A stretch of DNA of 64,000 bases from Roseibium sp. Sym1. GTDB taxonomy: Bacteria > Pseudomonadota > Alphaproteobacteria > Rhizobiales > Stappiaceae. The position numbers were made by a program, and so were the translations under genes. Positions 1 through 8,280 of the stretch are shown one piece after another. Location: assembly GCF_027359675.1 (NCBI RefSeq), contig NZ_CP114789.1, positions 56,882 to 120,881 of the forward strand. The letters run 5' to 3'. The notes below the pieces were generated by a model that was not told the origin of the DNA, did not search any database, and saw only the letters and a program-made list of their open reading frames with translations. Numbering within the stretch: the stretch's first letter is position 1; each line of letters opens with the position of its first letter.

Positions 1-823
1 GCCCCCTATTGCCCGCCGCCCGTTCGGCAAAGAACACATGCCGCAGCGCCCGCGCCTGCGGCGAGGCGCGCAACTCCAGAAACGCCGCGCGTTCTCGCGC
101 CAGCCCTTCGGCGAGGGGCAGACTGGCCGTTGCCGCAACCAGACTCACCGCGACTGGCGGGGCGATCTGGCCCGGCATCCGCCGCTGCGCCTGCGCCTGC
201 ATCGCCGCCACGGCCGCGTCATCGGCCAGCGGCGCGGGCCGCTGGTCCGGCCCCTGCGCCGTGGCAAGGATGGTGCCGTCCAGCGCCAGTGCCGCCGCCA
301 CCGGGTCGTCGGCAAGCTGATCGACCAGCCCCACCGACAATGCCTTGCCCGCCGCGATGGGCTTGCCGTTCACGATCATGTCCAGCGCAGCCTTGACCCC
401 GATCAGCCGTGGAAGCCGTTGCGTGCCCCCCGCGCCCGGCACGATGCCCAGAACCACCTCGGGCAATCCCAGCTGCGCGCCGGGTGCGGCGATGCGATAG
501 CGACAGGCCAACGCAATCTCCAGCCCGCCACCAAATGCGGCGCCATTGATCGCGGCAATGGTCGGGATGGGAAGCCGTGAGAGGTGCAAGAGCACGTCGT
601 TCAGGTGCGGTGCAGTCGGAGGCAGACCGAACTCCTTGGCATCCGCCCCGGCGACAAAGGTCGTGCCTGCCCCGGTCACGATCAGCCGGTTCGCGCCCTG
701 CGCTACCGCCGCGTCCATCCCGTGCAGAAGGCCCGCCCGAATTTCGGCACTCAGCAGGTTCAGCGGCGGGTTGTCTATGGTCAGGATGGCGGTGCCACCG
801 CTCAGTGCAAGATCAACAGGCAT
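1..823 (-). CDS. FadB/FadJ-type multifunctional beta-oxidation protein, N-terminal part (runs off the left edge)
   Basis: The visible 274 codons form an enoyl-CoA hydratase/isomerase (crotonase) domain. The oxyanion-hole stretch AGADAKEFG, the glycine-rich GAAFGGGLEIALACR and the second glutamate region LPEVVLGIVPGAGGTQ are all readable. The last visible residues, RALRHVFFAERAAG, match the linker that in FadB/FadJ-like proteins leads into the 3-hydroxyacyl-CoA dehydrogenase domain, so the full protein is probably a fusion of about 700 residues rather than a single-domain hydratase. The ATG at 821-823 lies 8 bases after the stop of the aldehyde dehydrogenase, so the two are co-transcribed. The family hydrates enoyl-CoA and oxidises the 3-hydroxyacyl-CoA in the cytoplasm. 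The dehydrogenase half is inferred, not seen. Confidence 0.85.
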   Translation of the reverse strand, partial: MPVDLALSGGTAILTIDNPPLNLLSAEIRAGLLHGMDAAVAQGANRLIVTGAGTTFVAGADAKEFGLPPTAPHLNDVLLHLSRLPIPTIAAINGAAFGGGLEIALACRYRIAAPGAQLGLPEVVLGIVPGAGGTQRLPRLIGVKAALDMIVNGKPIAAGKALSVGLVDQLADDPVAAALALDGTILATAQGPDQRPAPLADDAAVAAMQAQAQRRMPGQIAPPVAVSLVAATASLPLAEGLARERAAFLELRASPQARALRHVFFAERAAGNRG

Positions 824-831
824 GTCACACC

Positions 832-2286
832 TCACCGGACCGGCGCAGAATTGCGCGAGATGAACTTGGTCGACAGGTAGCCGTCAAAAGTCTCGGTCCC
901 GCCCTCGCTTCCATAGCCGCTGTCACGCACACCTCCGAACGGCGTTTCCGGCAGTGCAAGACCGAAGTGGTTGATGCTGACCATCCCCGCCTGAAGGCCC
1001 GCCGCCGCACGATCGGCGCGGTCCAGCGCGTTGGTGAAGATATAGGAGGCAAGGCCGAAGGGCAGGCCATTGGCGCGCGCCAGTCCGTCCTCGATTTCGC
1101 GGAAGGGCGACACGACCGCGACCGGCCCGAAGGGTTCCTCGCGCATCAGGTCGATGCTGTCGTCCGGGGTGTTGACAATTGTGGGCGCGTAGAAGCTGCC
1201 GCTGTTGCCGATCCGCGTGCCACCGGTCAGCACCTCGGCGCCGTGTTCGCGCGCATCCGCAACCAGCTTTTCCATCGCCGTGACGCGGCCCGCATGACAA
1301 AGCGGCCCCATCTGCGTGCCCTCGGCCAGGCCGTCGCCGACCTTCACGGCCTCGAACGCCGTCACGAGTTCCGACAGGAACCGTTCGTGAATGCCCGCCT
1401 GCACGAAGAACCGCGTGGGCGAGATGCAGACCTGCCCGGCATTGCGCAGCTTGTTGCCCGCCAGCGCCCGCGCCGCCGCCCCGGCATCTGCATCATCGAA
1501 CACCAGCACCGGCGCATGGCCTCCCAGTTCCATGGTTGCCCGCTTCATGTGTTGGCCTGCCAGCGCGGCCAGATGCTTGCCCACCTCGACCGACCCTGTG
1601 AAGGTGATCTTGCGCACGACAGGGTGCGCGATCAGCGTTTCCGAGATGAAGGCCGAATTGCCCCAGACAAGGTTCAGGCAGCCCTCGGGCAGACCCGCCT
1701 CTTGCAGGAAGCGCGCGATGGCAAGGCAGCCCGCCGGGGCCTCGGCCGGACCTTTCAGGATCATCGTGCAGCCGGACGCCAGCGCCGCCGCCACCTTGCG
1801 CACCGCCTGGCTGAGCGGGAAGTTCCAGGGCGTGATCGCCAGGCAAACCCCCACCGGTTCGCGCACCACCAGATGCTGGACCGTCGGATTGCGCGATGGC
1901 ACGATGCGACCATAGATGCGGCGGCATTCCTCGGCGTGCCAGTCAACGTGGTCGGCAGACGACCGCACCTCGACAAGCGCCTCGGCCAGCGGCTTGCCTT
2001 CATCCAGCGTGATCCAGCGGGCGATCATCGCATCGTTCTGCCGCAGAAGATCGGCGAACCGGCGCAGGATTGCGCCACGATCGGTGGGCGCGCGATCCTT
2101 CCACGACGCAAAGGCCGATTCGGCGCGGCGCACTGCACGCTCCAGATCCTCGGCCGTGGCCTGTGGGATTCGGCCGATTTCTGCCCCGTTGGCGGGGTTG
2201 ATGACTGCCCGGTCGCCGGCGGCTGCGGTGGCCAGCCAGTCCTTGCCGATGAGGTGGCGGATCTGCGGGTAATCCAAATCTTTCAT
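832..2286 (-). CDS. NAD(P)-dependent aldehyde dehydrogenase, succinate-semialdehyde dehydrogenase-like
   Basis: This 484-residue protein has the full aldehyde dehydrogenase layout. TPWNFPLS carries the oxyanion Asn near residue 155, TFTGSVEVGK lies near 228, the general base is Glu253 in MELGGHAP, the nucleophile is Cys287 in GQVCISP, and PFGGVRDSGYG lies near the C-terminus. The family oxidises an aldehyde to its acid with NAD(P)+; the overall look is closest to succinate-semialdehyde dehydrogenases. I start at the ATG at 2284-2286 because a GAGGAC ribosome site lies about 9 bases upstream; a start 10 codons earlier is possible but less well served. It is first in a leftward operon with the FadB-like gene and diverges from the IclR regulator. 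The exact substrate cannot be read from sequence. Confidence 0.9.
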   Translation of the reverse strand: MKDLDYPQIRHLIGKDWLATAAAGDRAVINPANGAEIGRIPQATAEDLERAVRRAESAFASWKDRAPTDRGAILRRFADLLRQNDAMIARWITLDEGKPLAEALVEVRSSADHVDWHAEECRRIYGRIVPSRNPTVQHLVVREPVGVCLAITPWNFPLSQAVRKVAAALASGCTMILKGPAEAPAGCLAIARFLQEAGLPEGCLNLVWGNSAFISETLIAHPVVRKITFTGSVEVGKHLAALAGQHMKRATMELGGHAPVLVFDDADAGAAARALAGNKLRNAGQVCISPTRFFVQAGIHERFLSELVTAFEAVKVGDGLAEGTQMGPLCHAGRVTAMEKLVADAREHGAEVLTGGTRIGNSGSFYAPTIVNTPDDSIDLMREEPFGPVAVVSPFREIEDGLARANGLPFGLASYIFTNALDRADRAAAGLQAGMVSINHFGLALPETPFGGVRDSGYGSEGGTETFDGYLSTKFISRNSAPVR

Positions 2287-2461
2287 GATGTTCACGTCCT
2301 CGATTGGCGGCGCCACCCGCTTCTTCCTTGGGGCAAGCGGGACAAGGTGGGCATTACCTGTATTCCGCTATGCGGAAAACTCTTCCGCACTATTGACGCG
2401 AACCATAGCTTTGGCTTAGACAGGATTCAAGTCGCAGCATTTGTCCTGGGGAGGGACACTC

Positions 2462-3253
2462 GTGAGGCCAAGGAAGGACAAACCGGAGGACGACGAACAG
2501 GACCGCGATTTCGTGGTGGCTCTCGCTCGTGGCCTTGAACTTCTGCGCGCCTTTCGCCGTGAGGGCGAGGCGCTGGGCAACCGCGATCTGGCCGAGCGCA
2601 CGGCCCTGAGCAAATCCACCGTGTCGCGGCTGACCTACACGCTGCACAAGCTGGGCTACCTCAGCTACAATCCCGACACCGCCCGCTACCAGCTGGCCCC
2701 GCCGGTGCTGTCGCTGGGCTTTTCCTGCCTTGCCGGGATGCCCCTGCGACAACTCGCCAAGCCCTACATGCAGGAACTGGCCGATTACACCGGGATGCCG
2801 GTGGCCATGGCCAGCCGCGACCGGCTGTCGATGGTCTATCTGGAACGCTGCAAGGGCACCAATGCGGTGACGCTCGCGATCGAGGTCGGCGCGCATATCA
2901 AGCTGGGTACGACCGCCGTCGGCCGCGCCTGCATCGCCGCCCACCCCGAGGACGAGCGCGCCCGGATCATCGACGCCGTGCGCGAGCATGAGGGCGAGAA
3001 CTGGCCGAACGTCCAGCCCGGCATCGAACAGGCGATCGAGGATTACCAGACCCGCGGCTACTGCACTTCCTTCACCGAATGGAAGCGCGACGTGAACGCG
3101 GTGGCGGTGCCGTTCATCCCGCACGACGGCTCGCCCATTGTCGCCTTCAACTGTGGCGGCCCGTCGCAAACCCTGACGCGCGACTTGATCGAAAGCGATG
3201 TCGCGCCCCGCCTGATCGACCTTGTCCGCCGCGTGGCGGCCGTAGCCCCCTGA
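2462..3253 (+). CDS. IclR-family transcriptional regulator
   Basis: A winged helix-turn-helix at about residues 13-75 (LAERTALSKSTVSRLTYTL as recognition region) is followed by the IclR effector-binding domain (AVGRACIAAHPEDERARI, GYCTSFTEWKRDVNAVAVP, FNCGGPSQT). I choose the GTG at 2462, which has GGGGAGGG 7 bases upstream at 2448-2455, over the TTG at 2441, which would place that ribosome site inside the gene. IclR proteins usually sense a pathway intermediate and control adjacent catabolic operons. Here the gene sits between a leftward operon (aldehyde dehydrogenase, FadB-like) and a rightward one (acyl-CoA dehydrogenase onward), 14 bases before the latter, so control of both is a reasonable inference. 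Confidence 0.9.
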   Translation: MRPRKDKPEDDEQDRDFVVALARGLELLRAFRREGEALGNRDLAERTALSKSTVSRLTYTLHKLGYLSYNPDTARYQLAPPVLSLGFSCLAGMPLRQLAKPYMQELADYTGMPVAMASRDRLSMVYLERCKGTNAVTLAIEVGAHIKLGTTAVGRACIAAHPEDERARIIDAVREHEGENWPNVQPGIEQAIEDYQTRGYCTSFTEWKRDVNAVAVPFIPHDGSPIVAFNCGGPSQTLTRDLIESDVAPRLIDLVRRVAAVAP

Positions 3254-3267
3254 CCCCAGAGAACACC

Positions 3268-4431
3268 ATGGCCCTAGATTCCGACACCCTCGCCCAGTTC
3301 CTCGACGCGCTCGACCGCTTCGTCAAGGAACGCCTGATCCCGAACGAGGCGCTGGTCGCCGACGAAGACGCGATCCCGCCCGCGCTCGTGCAGGAGATCC
3401 GGGACATGGGCCTTTTCGGCATGTCGATCCCGGAGGAATATGGCGGCCTTGGCCTGTCCATGTCCGAAGAAGTGCAGGCCGCCTTCGTGCTGGGCCAGAC
3501 CTCGCCGGTGTTCCGCTCGCTGGTCGGCACCAACAACGGCATCGGGTCTCAGGGCATCATCATCGACGGCACGCCGGAGCAGAAGGCCAAATACCTGCCT
3601 GCGCTGGCCTCGGGCGAGATGATCGCCTCCTTCGCGCTGACCGAACCGGATGCGGGATCGGACGCAGGCAGCTTGCGCACCACCGCCCGCCGCGACGGTG
3701 ACCATTTCGTGCTGAACGGGACCAAGCGCTACATCACCAACGCGCCGCGCGCCGATGTGTTTACGGTTTTCGCCCGCACCAATTCCGAAACGAAGGGCTC
3801 GTCCGGCGTCAGCGCCTTCATCGTCGAGGCCGGAACGCCGGGCCTGTCGCTGGGCCAGCCCGACAAGAAGATGGGACAGAAAGGCTCGCACACCTGCGAC
3901 GTGATCCTGGAAGATGTCCGCGTTCCCGCCGCCAACATCATCGGCGGACCGGCGCGGGAAAACCAGGGCTTCAAGACCGCGATGAAGGTGCTGGACCGGG
4001 GTCGGCTGCACATCTCGGCGGTCTGCGTCGGCGCCGCCGAACGGCTTATCCGCGATGCGCTGGCCTATGCGATGGAACGCAAGCAGTTCGGTGAACCGAT
4101 TGCTGAAAAGCAGCTGATCCAGGCCATGCTGGCCGACAGCCGCACCGAAGCCTTCGCGGCCCGCTGCATGATCGAGGAAACCGCCCGCCGCAAGGATGTG
4201 GGCGCGAACGTGTCCACCGATGCCGCCTGCTGCAAGATGTATGCCTCGGAAATGGTGGGCCGGGTGGCAGACCGGGCGGTGCAGATCCACGGCGGTGCGG
4301 GCTACATGGCCGAATACGCGGTCGAACGTTTCTACCGCGATGTGCGCCTGTTCCGCATCTACGAAGGCACCACCCAGATCCAGCAAGTCCTGATCGCGCG
4401 GAACATGATCCGCGACGCCGCGGCCGCCTGA
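3268..4431 (+). CDS. acyl-CoA dehydrogenase
   Basis: The 387-residue length is typical of short/medium-chain acyl-CoA dehydrogenases. FASFALTEPDAGSDAGS-type FAD/substrate sequence is present around residue 120, the FAD-binding QIHGGAGYM lies near 340, and the catalytic glutamate is at about residue 366 in RIYEGTTQIQQ, the usual position for this family rather than the isovaleryl type. The enzyme would introduce the alpha-beta double bond into an acyl-CoA and pass electrons to ETF. The ATG at 3268 follows the IclR gene by 14 bases, and the next gene begins 14 bases after its stop, so they form one operon. Chain length or branch preference is not determinable from sequence. Confidence 0.92.
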   Translation: MALDSDTLAQFLDALDRFVKERLIPNEALVADEDAIPPALVQEIRDMGLFGMSIPEEYGGLGLSMSEEVQAAFVLGQTSPVFRSLVGTNNGIGSQGIIIDGTPEQKAKYLPALASGEMIASFALTEPDAGSDAGSLRTTARRDGDHFVLNGTKRYITNAPRADVFTVFARTNSETKGSSGVSAFIVEAGTPGLSLGQPDKKMGQKGSHTCDVILEDVRVPAANIIGGPARENQGFKTAMKVLDRGRLHISAVCVGAAERLIRDALAYAMERKQFGEPIAEKQLIQAMLADSRTEAFAARCMIEETARRKDVGANVSTDAACCKMYASEMVGRVADRAVQIHGGAGYMAEYAVERFYRDVRLFRIYEGTTQIQQVLIARNMIRDAAAA

Positions 4432-4445
4432 CCGAACCGGAGCCC

Positions 4446-5603
4446 ATGATGAATTTCAACTTCCTCTGCACCCCCCGGATCGTCTGCCAGAGCGGCGGCC
4501 TCGCCCAGATTGGCACCCTGACGAAGGGTCTGTCGGTTGCCCGTGCCTTCGTGATCACCGACCCGGGGATCGTCGCTTGCGGCTTTGCCGCCGAAGCGGT
4601 CGCGGCCCTCAACGCCGCAGGCATCGCCGCCGAGATCTTCGACAAGGTGCAGGCCGACCCGCCCATCGCCGTCGTCGAGGCGGCGGTCGAGGCTGCCTGC
4701 GCGTTTGGTGCCGATGGAGTGATCGGCCTCGGTGGCGGCAGTTCGCTCGACACCGCAAAGGTCGTAGCCGTCGCTGTGGCCAGCGGCCAGCCGATTGCCG
4801 ACATGATCGGCGTTGACCGCGTGACTGGAAGGCGTCTGCCGCTGATCCAGGTGCCGACCACGGCTGGAACCGGGTCGGAAGTTACCTGGGTATCGGTGTT
4901 GACCTCGGAGAGCCACGAGAAGAAGGCGGTTTATGCTCCGCAGCTTCTGCCCGACATCGCCCTTCTGGATGCCAAGCTCACGCTCGGGATGCCGCGTTCC
5001 ATCACGGCAGCCACCGCGCTTGATGCGATGGTCCATGCCATCGAGGCCGCGACCAGCCGCACCCGCAAGAACCCGATTTCGGATGGGCTGGCCGACAAGG
5101 CGCTGGTCCTTCTGGGCCAGAACCTGCCTCGCGTGCTGGATACCCCCACCGACCTTGCGGCGCGAGAGGCGATGCTCCTGGGCGCGACGCTTGCGGGCAT
5201 GGCCTTCATCAACGCCAGCGTCGGCGCGATCCACGCGCTGTCCTATCCGCTTGGCACCGGCTTTCACGTCCCCCACGGGCATGCCAACGCGCTGGTGGCA
5301 GGCCCCGTCCTGCGCTTCAACCTGCCCGTCGCCGAGGTGGAATACGCCCGCCTGTCGCGTCTCCTTCTGCCCACCCGCCATTTCAACTCCGACGCGGCGG
5401 CCGCCCTTGCCCTGATCGACGAGATGGAGCGGATGCTGAAAGCCAGCGGCCTCAAGTCCCGCCTGTCCGAGGTTGGTGTAACCGAGGCCGCCATTCCCGG
5501 CATGGCAAACGAGGTCGTGACAGGCATCAGCCGTCTGCTGGACACCAACCCGCGCGACATGTCCGCCGACGACGTGGCAGCCCTCTACCGCGAGGTGCTG
5601 TGA
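4446..5603 (+). CDS. iron-containing (group III) alcohol dehydrogenase
   Basis: The 385-residue protein has the NAD-binding GGGSSLDTAK near residue 97 and the metal ligands in the expected order: Asp193 and His197 in ALDAMVHAIE, His263 in IHALSYPLG, and His277 in VPHGHANA. The family interconverts primary alcohols or hydroxyacids with aldehydes; 4-hydroxybutyrate dehydrogenases and maleylacetate reductases are relatives. Two adjacent ATGs (4446, 4449) are possible starts after the GGAGCCC at 4440. Its stop overlaps the next gene's start (TGATG), which implies translational coupling with the CoA-transferase. With the aldehyde dehydrogenase on the other strand it gives a two-step alcohol-to-acid oxidation; the substrate is unknown. 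Confidence 0.9.
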   Translation: MMNFNFLCTPRIVCQSGGLAQIGTLTKGLSVARAFVITDPGIVACGFAAEAVAALNAAGIAAEIFDKVQADPPIAVVEAAVEAACAFGADGVIGLGGGSSLDTAKVVAVAVASGQPIADMIGVDRVTGRRLPLIQVPTTAGTGSEVTWVSVLTSESHEKKAVYAPQLLPDIALLDAKLTLGMPRSITAATALDAMVHAIEAATSRTRKNPISDGLADKALVLLGQNLPRVLDTPTDLAAREAMLLGATLAGMAFINASVGAIHALSYPLGTGFHVPHGHANALVAGPVLRFNLPVAEVEYARLSRLLLPTRHFNSDAAAALALIDEMERMLKASGLKSRLSEVGVTEAAIPGMANEVVTGISRLLDTNPRDMSADDVAALYREVL

Positions 5604-6805
5604 TGCCCGGCGCGCTTGACGGCATCCGCGTCCTCGACCTCAGCCGGGTGCTGGGCGGCCCCTATTGCACCCAGACGCTGGCCGACCATGGCGCCGAGAT
5701 CATCAAGGTCGAACCCCCGCAAGGTGACGAGACGCGCGGCTGGGGTCCGCCTTTCAAGGACGGGCTTTCAGCCTATTTCTCCGGCGCCAATCGCAACAAG
5801 CGATCCATCGCCATCGACATCGGCAAGCCCGAAGGGCGCAACGTGATCCTGCGCCTGCTGGAAGGCGCCGACGTTCTGGTCCACAACTTCAAGTCCGGTG
5901 CCCTGGAAAAATGGGGCCTCGGCTATGATGCGGTGCTCAAGGACCGTTTTCCCCGCCTCATCCTCTGCCACGTCACCGGCTTTGGCGCCGACGGTCCCTT
6001 GGGCGGCTTTCCCGGCTATGATGCCGTGGTGCAGGCGATGACCGGCCTGATGAGCATCAACGGCAACCCGGCGAACGGCCCGACGCGGATGGGCACGCCC
6101 ATCGTGGATATCGGCACCGGGCTCATCGCCTGCAATGCGGTTCTGGCGGCCATCATCGAACGGTACCGCTCCGGGCTGGGCCAAGCCATCGAAGTGCCGC
6201 TTTACGACTGCGCCATCAGCATGATGCACCCGCAGGCCGCCAACAGCCTCATGTCGGGCAAGGTCCCGGTTGCCACCGGCAACGGACATCCCAACATCGT
6301 GCCCTACGACATGTTCGAAACCCGTACCGGCAAACTCTATCTCGCGGTCGGCAACAATGGCCAATTCGCCAAGCTCTGCGAGGTGCTCGGCCTGTCCGAC
6401 GTGCCGCGCGACCCCCGCTTTGCCGACAACGCGGCCCGGCTGGCCCACCGCGCCGAGATCACGAAAATCCTGTCCGCGCGCCTTGCGGAAAGCGACGCCC
6501 AGGCGCTTGAACCCGTGCTCTTGCGCGCCGGTGTCCCGGCAGGCGTGGTGCGCAACGTGAACGAGGCGCTCGACCACCCGCACACACGGCATCGTGGAAT
6601 GGTGGTGTCAGTGGGCAGCTACAAGGGCACGGGCGTTCCAGCACGTCTGTCGCGGACCCCAGGAGCAGTTCGCGCCGCCCCGCCACGGTTCGCGCAGCAT
6701 AGCCGCGCCCTGCTGAAGGAGGCGGGTTTTTCGGAACGGCAGATCGACGATCTGACTCGGTCGGGCGTCGTTCTGGAAGAACAGACGGACACCGTTCAGA
6801 CATGA
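5603..6805 (+). CDS. class III (CaiB/BaiF) CoA-transferase
   Basis: The 400-residue sequence begins with LDGIRVLDLSRVLGGPYCTQ, the N-terminal CoA-binding signature, and carries ADHGAEIIKVEPPQGDETR and the catalytic Asp169 in GTPIVDIGTG. Family III transferases move CoA between carboxylic acids through an aspartyl-CoA thioester. The start is the ATG at 5603-5605, which overlaps the stop of the alcohol dehydrogenase gene. In context it would activate the acid formed by the two dehydrogenases, so that the acyl-CoA dehydrogenase and the FadB-like protein can degrade it. The family annotation is firm; donor and acceptor are unknown. Confidence 0.92.
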   Translation: MPGALDGIRVLDLSRVLGGPYCTQTLADHGAEIIKVEPPQGDETRGWGPPFKDGLSAYFSGANRNKRSIAIDIGKPEGRNVILRLLEGADVLVHNFKSGALEKWGLGYDAVLKDRFPRLILCHVTGFGADGPLGGFPGYDAVVQAMTGLMSINGNPANGPTRMGTPIVDIGTGLIACNAVLAAIIERYRSGLGQAIEVPLYDCAISMMHPQAANSLMSGKVPVATGNGHPNIVPYDMFETRTGKLYLAVGNNGQFAKLCEVLGLSDVPRDPRFADNAARLAHRAEITKILSARLAESDAQALEPVLLRAGVPAGVVRNVNEALDHPHTRHRGMVVSVGSYKGTGVPARLSRTPGAVRAAPPRFAQHSRALLKEAGFSERQIDDLTRSGVVLEEQTDTVQT

Positions 6806-6858
6806 CACGAAAAGCCGGGCCGCCAACTCGGCCCGACCGCCAATAGAGGGGGAGCCAG

Positions 6859-7740
6859 ATGCAGAAAGCACTCGTGACGCCAGACCGGATCCCCGAGTGG
6901 ATTCCCGGCACCATCACGATGGACAGTTCCGGTCGGGACTGGAAGGGCATCACGATGAAAGGCTACCACTACGATCGCCAGGACGCCGCCATCCCCGCGA
7001 TGCGCGATTACATGATCGTAGCCTACGACGGAAATCCGACCACCATGCGCCGAACAAGTGGCGGATCATGGCAAAGCGCGCCCGTTGGCAGGGGCAGGAT
7101 CTCGCTTTTGACACGGGCAGAGCAATCCACATGGTGCTGGGCAGAATCGATCCAGGTCAGGCATATCTACATCGGTCATGACTGCCTCGAGGCCACGGCG
7201 CAGACCGTGTTTGGCCGCGACCCGCAATCCGTCGAGATAGAAGATCAGGTTTCGGCCGACGATCCGGTTCTGCTCAACTGCTTCCAGATGCTTGAAAACG
7301 AACTGCGCAACGGTGGCATGGGGCAGCGCCTGATGATCGACGCGCTGCGCAACCAAATTGCGGTGCATCTGCTTCGACGCTATGCCCGGATCCGGCTTGC
7401 CGATGATACCGGCTCCGCCTTCAGCCCGGCCCAACGCAAACGCATCATTGACCTCATCGAAGACCAGCTAAGCGAAAACATCAGTCTTGACGATCTAGCA
7501 GCTGCCGTCGGCATCAGCCCGTTTCACTTTGCGCGCCAGTTCAAGGCCGACTTCGGGATCGCCCCATACGCCTTTGTAATCCAGAAACGTGTCAGCAAGG
7601 CACAGGAGATGCTTCGGCGCGGGCGCATACCGCTGAAGTCGGTCGCGCTCGACTGCGGTTTCTCCGACCAAAGTCATCTTTGCCGGACCTTTCGGAAGAT
7701 CGTGGGCGTAACACCCGCCCAGTACCAGAACGAAGCATGA
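6859..7740 (+). CDS. AraC/XylS-family transcriptional regulator
   Basis: The C-terminal 100 residues hold the two helix-turn-helix units of AraC proteins (DDLAAAVGISPFHFARQFK, then LKSVALDCGFSDQSHLCRTF and GVTPAQYQ). The N-terminal 190 residues have no strong match I can name and probably sense the inducer. The ATG at 6859 has a GAGGGGGAG ribosome site directly upstream. The gene is the last of the catabolic cluster, 53 bases after the CoA-transferase stop, so the cluster has two regulators (IclR and AraC), one at each end of the rightward operon. A hairpin GGGCC...GGCCC lies in the short gap before it, but no clear T-run follows. Confidence 0.88.
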   Translation: MQKALVTPDRIPEWIPGTITMDSSGRDWKGITMKGYHYDRQDAAIPAMRDYMIVAYDGNPTTMRRTSGGSWQSAPVGRGRISLLTRAEQSTWCWAESIQVRHIYIGHDCLEATAQTVFGRDPQSVEIEDQVSADDPVLLNCFQMLENELRNGGMGQRLMIDALRNQIAVHLLRRYARIRLADDTGSAFSPAQRKRIIDLIEDQLSENISLDDLAAAVGISPFHFARQFKADFGIAPYAFVIQKRVSKAQEMLRRGRIPLKSVALDCGFSDQSHLCRTFRKIVGVTPAQYQNEA

Positions 7741-8280
7741 TTGTCGCCACGGATATCATTTGCAGCGTTGGCGCTTCTGTGAGCGCGAATGAATGCAGAT
7801 CCCAACAGCCTGAACGACCGTGAGATTGCCGTCAGATTGAGAACACTGTCTGGCGATCCGGGCTTGGGCTTTACGGATCGACAGCAGCTCTGGCCACGTC
7901 CCTTGCGCTGCACGCAGCCGTTAACTGCTTCGGCACCGGCTCGCCGACCGTGACCGAGAGATAGACGCAAGCTTCGGCATCACAACGGGTGGTGTCTTGA
8001 CCCTGTGCATGGCGGCGCCGCCGAGTGGCAGTTCTGTATGGGTCCGTGTGGTCGACGAGGTCTTCGAGCAGGAGATCACCGCCGACCTGCCCGCCGCGAC
8101 GCAGTTCCTGTCGCCGCGGCTGTTTCTCAACACCGGCGCGACGGCCGCGGCCGTCGCCTACGACTGCGCCGGGGTCTACCTGGAAACCGATTTCTGACGG
8201 GCGCCAGGCATTCGGCAGCCAGCGTTGTTCGTGCTCCTGCGGCAGTCGGATCGGACCTCTGGACCGCCGCAAGCTATGCC
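7741..8280 (+). other. gene-poor interval with one weak small ORF
   Basis: No well-supported gene was found in these 540 bases. A 66-codon ORF at 7997-8197 on the plus strand ends in LFLNTGATAAAVAYDCAGVY. Its beta-rich composition reminds me of the C-terminal strand region of phage tail-fibre or lectin-like proteins, so it could be the last piece of a decayed prophage gene. It has no convincing ribosome site. I do not assign a function. Confidence 0.3.

Noticed and set aside
577..2538. 653-codon plus-strand ORF across the aldehyde dehydrogenase
   Set aside because: It is antisense to a complete aldehyde dehydrogenase with all motifs, and its product is Arg/His-rich with no fold signature. 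High GC content creates long open shadows here.
3274..4386. 370-codon minus-strand ORF opposite the acyl-CoA dehydrogenase
   Set aside because: It lies entirely within a well-supported dehydrogenase gene and has a low-complexity Gly/His/Arg composition.
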